Position numbers and translations under genes: made by a program
In this document: positions 55,285-64,000 of the stretch, one piece after another
How positions within the stretch are numbered: position 1 is the stretch's first letter
How the letters are laid out: each line of letters begins with the position of its first letter
Notes under the pieces: model-generated
Told to the model about the DNA's origin: nothing
Seen by the model: the letters and a program-made list of their open reading frames with translations, nothing else
Databases searched by the model: none
From: Bipolaris cookei
Taxonomy: Eukaryota; Ascomycota; Dothideomycetes; Pleosporales; Pleosporaceae
Direction: 5' to 3'
DNA length: 64,000 bases
Assembly: GCA_002286855.1 (NCBI GenBank)
Contig: NRSV01000088.1
Location: 1-64,000 of the forward strand

Positions 55285-56634
55285 CTAGCTGTTCAATCGC
55301 ACAGCTCTAATGTCCGGCCTCTGCAAAATGATTTTTTTGTCATCGCTGCATAGAAACTCAAACATACTAGGGTTCAGCCTTAGAAGCTTATCCTTGAACA
55401 GGTACTCGCTTCCGTCGGTCTGAGTTATAACCTTAAACGCCATACAGAGCAGGTCTTCAGGACTCATGCCATCAACGGCACTCCTCCTTTCCCACTGGAG
55501 TCGCATTTCCCGGAGGTCGTTCATCACCAGTATGCGATCAACTAACCCTGCATTTGAGACGCCCGGGTTGGCAGCCATCGATTGGCGCAATGTAACAATA
55601 GCTTCTCGTTCGTGAAGCCAGGCATTCAGGATCTCGGAGACGAGGTCGTATTGGGTGGCGAGCTTGCTGCGGAACAGCGAATCGCAACGGGACCAGAGTG
55701 CGTGTAGCCGTCGGATGAGCGCTAGTTCGTCTGGAGGCATCGAATGCCGAGGGAAGAAAAGTTCCAAAAGGCCAGCAGTGACTTCGCTTTGTAAGAGGCG
55801 GAGATCCTGGGGAGGACCCGATTGTCGGGAAATAGCTGGAGCGGGATGAGGTGCTTCATGAATTGGATTCCGCTGTGAACCATAGGCGGCCGCACTCTGT
55901 ACAGAAGGTGCAGATAGTGATTGCGTATTAAGTGCCGCAATTGGCTCACCAGTCGCGGCATGCGCAAGAGGGGTGTTGAATGTACTACAATGATAGAATT
56001 GAAGACAACTTTTATAGCCGCGAACTGACACATTGCGTAAACCACGTAGTGGATTTGAACGCTGCGTGTGTTTTACGCACAGACGAGGTGGAGGCAGGGT
56101 ATGAGGATTTTGCTGCGTTTGGATAGGCTGTTGCTGAGGACTCTGAGACTGTGGCTGCGGAGCGCGGGGCTGCTGGGCATGCTGAACTACAGGGTAGTCT
56201 CTACTATGAAGATCGGGTTCAATATCACGTTTATGGTGGTGAGTCGAAGCATTGGATAGAATAGTCGGTAGAGGTGTAGATTGCTGGTGTTGAATGTGCT
56301 GATGGTGATCTGGTCGATTGATTTGGAGTGTGAGTTGCTGTACACCTTGTGATGGTGGCTGTGACTGTGTAGCTTGGGAGTGACAATGATCGCTTTCATA
56401 GATGCGTTGCTGAAGTCCCTCGGCAGAAATCCACGCGGCTGTCCGTAGTTGGTGTTTGCGTGTCTCTCTAGTAGGTAGCAAGGAGTTCACTGCGGTAAAT
56501 CCTCCGGTGTTGACATCGGGAGAGCTCCCTAAAATGAATGCCTGTGGAACATTCAATAATTTCTGCCGTTTTGCACCTTCGGAGTTTACCCCGCCATTGG
56601 TAGAATTGGCTGAATCGGTTTCAATCTCCCGCTT
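55285..56634 (-). CDS. Gln/His/Pro-rich hypothetical protein (5' exon unresolved)
   Basis: The frame is open from an upstream TAA (56638-56640) to the stop at 55285, about 449 codons, and begins as an exon: KKREIETDSANSTNGGVNSE, then AKRQKL, then NVPQAFILGSSPDV. No ATG is available near its start, and a GCTAAC...AAAAG acceptor lies just before it. Residues about 80-190 are Gln/His/Pro-rich and disordered (SQSPQQQPIQTQQNPHTLPP). The C-terminal 170 residues look ordered and helical (LLELFFPRHSMPPDELALIR, YDLVSEILNAWLHEREAIVT, LREMRLQWERR, EYLFKDKLLRLNPSMFEFL). The composition suggests a nuclear regulatory protein. A retained intron may explain the basic CVKHTQRSNPLRGLRNV stretch. No family is recognised. 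Confidence 0.55.
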   Translation of the reverse strand, partial: KREIETDSANSTNGGVNSEGAKRQKLLNVPQAFILGSSPDVNTGGFTAVNSLLPTRETRKHQLRTAAWISAEGLQQRIYESDHCHSQATQSQPPSQGVQQLTLQINRPDHHQHIQHQQSTPLPTILSNASTHHHKRDIEPDLHSRDYPVVQHAQQPRAPQPQSQSPQQQPIQTQQNPHTLPPPRLCVKHTQRSNPLRGLRNVSVRGYKSCLQFYHCSTFNTPLAHAATGEPIAALNTQSLSAPSVQSAAAYGSQRNPIHEAPHPAPAISRQSGPPQDLRLLQSEVTAGLLELFFPRHSMPPDELALIRRLHALWSRCDSLFRSKLATQYDLVSEILNAWLHEREAIVTLRQSMAANPGVSNAGLVDRILVMNDLREMRLQWERRSAVDGMSPEDLLCMAFKVITQTDGSEYLFKDKLLRLNPSMFEFLCSDDKKIILQRPDIRAVRLNS

Positions 56635-56892
56635 CTTTTATTTGTTAGCCTTGATATTAGTAACAGAGTACATATCCAGTAGAGTAAGCAGATGGCACTG
56701 CAGAAGAGGAAGCGATTTACGAGACCCTTGCTATCACTGCAAGTCATCTGGTTCTTTTCATATTGATTCTTCGGCAGTACCAAGGTTTTTACTGAGTTGC
56801 AAATCTTCATAATGACCAATCTATAGAGGTGTGCTCTTAAACTGCAAGAAAGCTTAGTGAACCCTTACATTACGCAAATAAAGAAGTAAGAC

Positions 56893-57542
56893 TTACATCT
56901 CTTCATGGTCATCTTCTTCATAAAACAAATCTTCCTTGTATTTTGTACTCGGATGGGGCTTCAGCAACCAACTTCGATCTACATCTCTGCCCCAAACCCG
57001 GGGTCCATGCTTCTTTAGCAAACTCTCAAGCTCATCTTTGATGGAAGATGGATATACCGCAAATTTGGGCAAAGCATTTCGTAACTTACTATGCGATATG
57101 TCTGCTTCTCTCGCAGGTCATTTAGTGTTCGGTGTGATAGCTTGTTTACGTCTTTGGCCAGATGTATGCAATCCTCGTACCCCAACCCCTTGCTTATTTG
57201 CTGGTTTGCTTGTTGCAGACCTAGGCATTCTTTTACCAAGTGGATAGCCGAAGAGCGCCCGCCGATGATGAATGGGGACCATTCTTTCTCAGCCCATCGT
57301 TGCCGGTTGTACTGAAGAGCCGCGATTTTTCTCTCTTTATTATCTCTACGAGATATAAGCATTGGAATATCTTTGAAGCGCGTTATAACCGCAACACCAA
57401 AGTAGAATTGGTGTTTATTGTAATAAGATTGCACTGTGTCAAGCGGGGAGGCGGGATTATCGTTCGCCTTAATGAAGAAACAAGTTATAGTTAGGCAATG
57501 AAATGAAGTAGATGAATCATGCGATGGGGGAGCGGCGAGCAT
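56893..57542 (-). CDS. Hypothetical protein, multi-exon, boundaries tentative
   Basis: Exon A (57090-57542) ends REKQTYRI at a perfect GTAAGT donor. A 59-nt intron to 57031 joins it in frame to exon B (56893-57030), LESLLKKHGPRVWGRDVDRS and then KYKEDLFYEEDDHEEM. Another good donor (GTAAGT, revcomp at 56892-56897) overlaps the stop, so more 3' exons are possible. Upstream, a strong acceptor with CCTAACTATAAC branch site precedes ANDNPASPLDTVQ (about 57,470), suggesting that the true preceding exon lies further 5'; the 83-codon frame at 57553-57804 (ending ILQHGYAAKT) is a candidate but does not join in frame by any donor I found. The ordered segment GVAVITRFKDIPMLISRRDN onward has no family I can name. 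Confidence 0.4.
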
Positions 57543-57804
57543 TAACTACGAGTTATGTCTTTGCAGCGTATCCATGTTGAAGAATACCGCCTCCATCTGT
57601 CAAGTCCCAAAGCGAACCTCTCGCGGTGGCTGTGATAGGAAGGGCGGAGTGCGACCATGATTCAGGTGCGGTGTCATATATCTGCAGTCTGACATCAAGT
57701 GAACCGTACTCTTTACGCCACCCAATAGACTCACCGTTGCTAATGCAAGATATCGAGGACCATTGTGTGACATGTGTGTGTAATTTAAGTTCAGGTTTTC
57801 TCAT

Positions 57805-59652
57805 CTAGATAGGTATAGTGCTCATCAAATGCCTGTTTCTACTCTTACAGTTGGTAGGGAGGATGGCAGAGACTGCTTCTCCCCCTAGACGGCCATCATT
57901 ATAGTGTCCTTCACCCTCGTCAATCCACTTTATCTTATGCTTAGATTGGCTGAAGAGTCTGTCTGTGCTCTAAGAAAGACTGTACCAACGTCATTTACCC
58001 ATGACTTTCGTATTGTTCGGTGGGTGTGCTCAACGCTTTTAGCAAGCGCTCAACGCATGCGAGATAGGAATGCTCTGTTCTATTGAGACAGGGGCGCTTG
58101 GCTTTCCAAGGATTGTGACATGGATCTGATGCTATTGGTCACACGATACTCAGCCAGGCCCAACATCATTTCCGCCTTGTTTACCTCATTTTCCTTTGTT
58201 GCCTCGACAGGGCTAGTTTCAACTTGATCCCAACGTACATTGGTACATAAACACACAAGGGTATTGGGATCCTCTAACGTCTAGGCAAGCAGGGATATGG
58301 GGATAGATCATGTGAAGGGGTCTTAATGCATATGCAAAGGCCAGGAGCTGAGGGATTCTATGATAGGAGCAGAACCTTTCGTGGCATACAGCCCTATGTA
58401 TCATTCTTTTCCTGTAGATTGGTAATGAAGCTTCACATCTATCACCTTATCAGGTTTTTGAAGGAGGTGTCCGTGGCGTCTCTATGACTACCAGAAGAAG
58501 ACATACCGCGACTAGATGGAACACTTCGGTAAGAGCATGGTGTACCTAGGCAGCCTGATTGATTTCAATCCCTGCTGCCAGCTGACATGGCGTGGTTGAC
58601 CAACGTTTCAGTTTACTGTCGCTCTCACGTTGCACGGGAACTATACAAGTGCATACCACAAGGATCGAAGCCAGCAAGCGGCTGAATGTGGGATGAGCTC
58701 GACCGTGCTCAGTGTGCTGCTTTACTTGGTTGGGGCCGTTCTGTAGCCGACAGGGGCCGAATGCACAGGCTCGTAGCGATGGCGCTAAAATGACTAGGTA
58801 GGTAGGCGCCTTGGGCTCAAGTGTGGTAAATTGGTCTGAGCGCAGCGCGGCGAGCGAGTCAGTCCCGGGAAGTCGCACGTAAGTTAATCTGAGTGCGTGT
58901 GGCGTGGCTTGGCGGCAGATTTATCAGCCAAACACAGTACGTTAGGCTGAGTGGGCCGCAGAGCTGAGGCCACGTGCCAGGAAAGCGGCAACGTCGTGCA
59001 TGCCACTGATAGGCTAGCGATACGCTTTGACCACTAAGCAATGTCAGAGCTACGCGGGACCAAAGTAATCCACACGCATCTATTCATTCGGTCCAGATAC
59101 GTCCCAAACGAGCCTTGGTAATCAATGAACTCTGTGGTTATTGCTGCTTTGAGCAGTTTGATAATGATACTAGTAGTTACTTCGAGGGATCCTTAGAGAA
59201 TCCTTGGTGAATGTAACAAAGGCCACAGTGAAGGCGCGCTCAAAGCTTAGGAGCGATACATATCCTTAGAGCAGAAGAGGCCTCTTCCACGTGCATTCAG
59301 CAATGCTCCGCATAACAATACCGAATGCCGGATTTGTAGAGTTGTCGGGTGTCGACCGATTCTAAAGACAAAGAAACAACATAGAAGCTAGAAGTGTTGC
59401 TGGGCTCCGTTATACGATGTATTGTGTGCATCGGCCTTGGATGTACCAAACATGGATACAATCCTTTAATATAGAACATTTAAAAGACTAGATAAGACAA
59501 CAAGTACTGACAACCGACGAGAGTAATTCCGGTGGGAAAACAAGTAGCTATAACCACTCGAATAAGTATTTGTCGGAATGCCCGTGATGCAGACGGAGTG
59601 CTTTCCGGTTATTGTTTCATTGCGCTGTGCTCAAAATATTGGCGGCTTCGAC
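57805..59652. other. 1.8-kb gene-poor stretch
   Basis: Short frames on both strands, none supported. No transposon ends seen. Confidence 0.4.
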
Positions 59653-60580
59653 TCATGTAAAACTGTTGTAGTAATTTAATGGGTCTGCCGGATAGCCAAA
59701 CTCTCCCGAATGAGTCCAAGAGCTGTTGTATGGGCGGTTGTAGGGATAGTCGTAGGCAACGTCCTCTATCTTGATCTCAGTGCCAGGTGGGGTTGATGGT
59801 GCGGCATAGAACGTGGTGGAATAGGAAGAGGGAGGCGGGGTGCTCATAGCTGATACTATCGAGCCAGGGCTAGGTGAATCATCGTAACTCAAATACGTCG
59901 ATCGTGGAGGTAAGGAACTGATGGTTTGGACTGGCGGCGTGTGTCGAGGAGTTAAGATGGACTTTGTGTGGGAAGCTACGTAGGCGGATGTCGAGATGTT
60001 TGGGTCTGGCTTGGTTTTTCCTTCGAGCATTGCACTCAGCCTCGACGTCGCAGGGAGTTGCTTGCTGTGCTGGTCTGGTGTGTTTTCCAAGGCGACTGAC
60101 ACTTCTTGCTCAGACATTCCTTGGTCGCGGAGGATAGCTTTGAGCTTGCGGTTCTCCTCGAGCACTGCTGTTGCAGCGCTCTGAATCTCTAATGAAACCT
60201 CGATGCCGATATGCTCATAGGTGCGTAGCTTTGTCTCGAGTTCTTGCACGTGTTTCTTGCGATGAGCGCGTGAGCGACCTGGACAAACAAGTGTTAGTGG
60301 AGATTATGTGGGTACCTGACAGACAGAGCACTGTGGGCAGTCTGATCAGACATATGACTCCCGGTGAAGGAGGATAGACAAGTGAGCAACGTCGAACAAG
60401 GTGGCAAGACGGACTCTCAAGATAGCGAGTCTGTAGGAAACTAGGAACGACTCACGTTGGTTTTCCCGCATACGAGCTAGTTGCTGCTCTTTCTTCTGTC
60501 ATTGGTTAGTGATTAGACTACAGAGGGAGTAGTGAGAGAAGGAGAGAGTGTGTGTGTACTGATATCGTCGAGTCACTCAT
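59653..60580 (-). CDS. bZIP transcription factor, three exons, 228 aa
   Basis: Exon 1 (60560-60580) MSDSTIS; intron 60496-60559; exon 2 (60456-60495) KKEQQLARMRENQ; intron 60279-60455 (GTGAGT donor, CACTAACAC branch, TCCAG acceptor); exon 3 (59653-60278). Splicing assembles the basic region RMRENQRRSRAHRKKHVQEL, with the invariant Asn and Arg of bZIP factors (NxxRSRAxR), followed by a short zipper-like helix (LETKLRTYEHIGIEVSLEIQ, VLEENRKLKAILRDQG). The rest is Pro/Ser/Thr-rich, with SPSPGSIVSAMSTPPPSS and an acidic-aromatic C-terminus (IKIEDVAYDYPYNRPYN) that may activate transcription. It is nuclear and DNA-binding by family. The target is unknown. The alternative of starting at the exon-2 Met would still keep the basic region. 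Confidence 0.8.
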
Positions 60581-62677
60581 GTTTCGATTGGAGACGATGG
60601 AACCGACGTCGTAGCAGTAGCGTATAGATAGAGAGTAGATGGTGGCCTGGTAGGTAGAGTTGTTTGCATGAGCATTCCGGGTAATATGTGGTCAGACTTG
60701 ATGGCATGCAGTCTTAAAGTAGAATGCAGAAGTCCATGCCGGCGGCCAGTATGCAAAGCAAAGAGCAGGCATGACCCCGGCAACGTCTGGGAGTGCATGT
60801 GGGAACAGACCTCGCCGTCCAGCCAGGTCTGCAACCGTGGGGAGTCCAAGCGGGGGCCAGGGGGGAGTAGTTTCGTTACATCACGAAGGCACGGGCAACG
60901 GGTATCGTCTTGATCACCAGGCGTAGACTGGAAGCGACCTAGCGCAGTGCGGCTGCCTTAGTGCCTCCTTTTCAGTCCGTCCGGACTCGGATCGGAGACG
61001 GAACCCTTTTCAGCTTCGACTTCGGAAATTGGGCAAATTGAGTTTTGCTGGTACCCTCGCGACACCACGGTCCGAAACCCGCTCACAATCCATTGCAAAC
61101 ACCGTTGTTCGTTTCTTCCTGGCACTCACGCATCTCTTGCTGGTGCCACCGTTCTATCAGTTCTTCTCTAATCATTTTTTCATCCAACATGTGCTTTATT
61201 CAAACCACGATATTTCTCAACTGTCGCCGAAACCCTCAACATGAAGTGAGAGGCATATATGTACGAATTGTACTTCGTGTATAGTATATATGATGATTGC
61301 GTCCGCTTCTCGGTATAGATTATTGTTTGGACAGTAAGACGACATACAATGTCACGGGGCGTTACGTGCTTCGCTGGCACAGAATGTTGCTATTGGCACT
61401 GAGCCACATCCAGCCTGATACAACGCTAATGTTCATGCAGACACGCATAGACGCTCAACTAACGTCGCAGACGAGCGAAAATTTGCTGCCGCCGCTCATA
61501 ACAGAAGATTTGGTGTTGATAGTTGCGGATCTGGGCGATGTGATGGATGCTGTATCTGGGCCTGGTGAAGCTGTGTTTGACCATCCAGTTTCAAGACTTT
61601 GAGAAGCCGCGCATGGCAATCCCGCATGTAAAGCGATATCATTGGCAGGCTAATCCCTTGTATAGTGGAATGTGAGTTGTAGTACTATAAGAGTAGATGT
61701 GCAAATGGATGGATCAAAGTGCGCTTCGCCGATGTTATCGCCCTATCCCTAGCCATAGCCGATACAACTGTTGGCGATGAGATGCTGTTAAGCCTTCAAG
61801 GCTCAATAGCAAATTCGGATGGCGCAACCGAAAGGCTAGAACGAGGGATGGGATTAGAGCTGTGCTATACAACAGATGTGGTTATATGTGTGTTGTGTGA
61901 TGGGTTTGAAGTCGTCAACCGGAACAACCATGTTGACGGCGGCATGTTTCCTGTTTCACAGCAGCTGCAATATTGTACTCGAATAGCTCATGCGACTACA
62001 GGATGCTAATCACAATTTTAAGGAATGATTAAAAACAGATTTTGTGCACAGCGCATGCAGAAACAGATATATGCATTCAAGAGAGTGACGAATAATTCTT
62101 GGACGCTTAAGCCTAAGGACTACCAACACCTTGGCTTTTAAAAAACGACAAAATCTTCATCTCTCATGCCGGAAAAACCCCTCCCATACTTCAGTAGTCC
62201 CACCAACCGTAGTCTCGATCTAGTAACCAATTTAGGCAGTCGGCACGATGCAGGTAACCATAATTCATTACAAACAGTAAACAGATCACGCAGAATTCAG
62301 CGCTTGTCAGGTTTCTGACCGCGTATCTTTTGATTCAGCTCCTTTCTCGTCATAAACAGACGTATTCGTTATGATGTGGTTGATTTTTGGGCAGGATCAT
62401 GCTTTTACCTTCATTGTACGTCATGGTGAGGGGGCCAGCTGAGCTGACACTTCGATGCTGTCTACAATGCCTTGATGTTTTCCATTGTCGGTAATCAAAT
62501 CCCAACCAAGTGCCGCATGGACTCATGTGAGTAAGTAAGTGGTTTTTGAGTCGCTTAGCATGTGCAGACTATACGAGCGTCCGAGTATTCATGAAAAGTG
62601 TGCTGGTCTCTGTCCTCCTACAAAATTGCAGTGTATGGTCTCACATCGCACCGCGCAAAATGACAGTCCGTATAGCT
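60581..62677. other. 2.1-kb gene-poor stretch
   Basis: Divergent promoter region of the bZIP gene, then unsupported short frames (for example 61297-61602 and 61719-62009 on the plus strand, each about 100 codons, no domain seen). Confidence 0.4.
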
Positions 62678-63641
62678 ATGTTTGAAACATTGGGTCGAGC
62701 GGCAACGCTCGCACTCGTGGTAGTGGCTGCTTTGGCACAAGGACCTATACAAACGACGACCGACAGCCGCATGAGCGCAACACCCTCGCCCACATCAGCG
62801 GTCACAACTTCAAGGATCGTTTCTCCGACCTCATCTGTCGCCGCAAAAACCAGTGCCACTGAAATACAGTACCATACGGTCAAAGCCGGTGCAGGCGGCT
62901 TCCACTTCGAACCCGCAGAGCTTACCAATGTGTCTGTTGGAGACGTCGTCACATTCGAGTTCTACCCACCAGATCATTCTGTGGCCCGAGCTGAGTTTGG
63001 AAGTGCCTGTGTACCCTACGAGTATACCGGGAAAGATAGGATAGGATTTTGGTCAAGAACGCAGTGGGTCAAAACACACAACGATGTGAGACGTCTACGG
63101 CATTTTAGGGTATTGCGAAGCTCCTGACTGACGAAAATAGATTACCCATTGGAACTTGACAATCAACAGCACAGAGCCAATTTTCTATTACTGTGCCGCT
63201 CCAGATTCGTGCAAAGGGAAGCAGATGATCGGTGTCATCAATCCAAACGCCACGCAAACGCTCCACGACCAGCAACTGGCCGCAGCCAGGGCCGACTATC
63301 AACTAGCACCTGGCGATCCGGTACCTAACGAAGCCTCTTCAACCTTTGTCTCTCCACCGACGGTTAGCTCACAGGCAGACCTCGTGTCGGCCAATAAGCC
63401 GCCCCCGAAGCTCTCTACGGCTAGCATCGCCGGAATCACAGTTGGTGTGATTGTCTTCCTCACATTGTGTGCAGGTCTTGTTTTCTTCCTCATTCGTAAG
63501 GCTCGCGTAGGGCGTCAAACACTTGTCACATCACACAACCAGACCGACAGCATGAACGTTAAATCAGTGAATAAAGAGCCCGTAGAGCTTGGCAACGACG
63601 GGAAAATCCATCATCCAACAATTGGAGAAAAATATTCGTAG
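62678..63641 (+). CDS. Cupredoxin-like extracellular Ser-rich membrane protein, two exons, 302 aa
   Basis: Exon 1 (62678-63085) begins with a signal peptide, MFETLGRAATLALVVVAALA (an ATG 18 bp upstream is also possible). A Ser/Thr linker follows, then a plastocyanin-like domain: GGFHFEPAELTNVSVGDVVT, FEFYPPDHSVARAEFGSACV, DRIGFWSRTQWV. A 55-nt intron (63086-63140; GTGAGA donor, CTGAC branch, ATAG acceptor) joins exon 2 (63141-63641), NLTINSTEPIFYYCAAPDSC then KGKQMIGVINP. His in PDHSVA, Cys in FYYCAAP and Met in GKQMIG sit where type-1 copper ligands lie in cupredoxins. A second Ser/Thr linker leads to one transmembrane helix (IAGITVGVIVFLTLCAGLVF) and a short cytoplasmic tail. Proteins of this type are surface proteins in ascomycetes. 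A role in copper or redox chemistry is inferred. Confidence 0.85.
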
Positions 63642-64000
63642 TCCCGCTTGCTTTCATTAGTCGCTTGGCAATCACTTTATAGGATATGGTTTGTTTATAG
63701 TTACTGAACTAAGCACAAAGCGTCGGGAGGTGGCTAGACCAGGTTTTCATAATGGTTCAATTGGTGCCATGATCAGAACTTGTAGTTAATTGAATAAAGA
63801 TTGAATAAAGGAAAGTCATTATTGAGGGGAAATAACACATGCACCTTTCATGGCCGTTCTTCTGTTTACATCTATGTCGCCTGCAACTGACTACTACAGT
63901 GTATGGAAACCATGTGATACATGAGTTGGGTATGCGTAACACATGGAAATGGCAACGAAAGCATGAATTAGAAGCATACCATGTCATATATATTGACCAG
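63642..64000. other. Right edge, no gene seen
   Basis: 3' flank of the cupredoxin gene. A short minus-strand frame (63757-63987) has no support. Confidence 0.4.

Overview
The window looks like an accessory, transposon-rich region of a filamentous ascomycete. The evidence is short GT-AG introns (about 45-60 nt, often with CTAAC or CTGAC branch sites), a Ty1/Copia element, Fot1/pogo-type DDE transposons, a Tad1-type LINE fragment, AT-rich relics full of C-to-T changes of the kind left by repeat-induced point mutation (RIP), and a HET-NACHT-WD40 gene. The protein families are those I associate with Dothideomycetes, probably Pleosporales. That placement is inference; no species is named.

Layout. 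1-2.6 kb holds an intact Copia gag-pol running off the left edge, inserted just upstream of a CAP10-type glycosyltransferase gene (2.65-4.14 kb). 4.25-5.67 kb is a decayed Fot1 transposon. 6,881-14,543 is the centrepiece: a 7.66-kb DNA transposon with near-perfect 41-bp terminal inverted repeats and TA target duplications. It carries an intact pogo/Fot-type transposase and, as cargo, a full-length HET-NACHT-WD40 (STAND/NLR-type incompatibility) gene with six nearly identical WD40 units. 14.5-24 kb holds mostly lineage-specific genes: a nuclear-type hypothetical protein, a candidate secreted Ser/Thr-rich protein, a coiled-coil gene, a bZIP-like gene and a Pho80-type cyclin. 24-39 kb is AT-rich and repetitive, with two related ankyrin genes, a WD40 relic of another STAND protein, a LINE fragment, a MITE-like element and a perfect 25-bp-arm hairpin. 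39.6-64 kb holds a hypothetical gene, a secreted SnoaL/NTF2-like protein, a five-exon cytochrome P450, a TPR relic, an AhpD-like gene with one premature stop, a Q-rich protein, an unresolved multi-exon gene, a bZIP transcription factor and a cupredoxin-like membrane protein, separated by long gene-free stretches.

Theme. Repeat domains typical of fungal non-self sensors (WD40, ankyrin, TPR) recur across the window, some intact with homogenised repeats and some as relics. The DDE transposon carrying one such sensor suggests that these immune-like genes can be mobilised by a small cut-and-paste element. Gene models with introns were derived by eye from splice signals and reading-frame continuity and have not been tested against transcripts.
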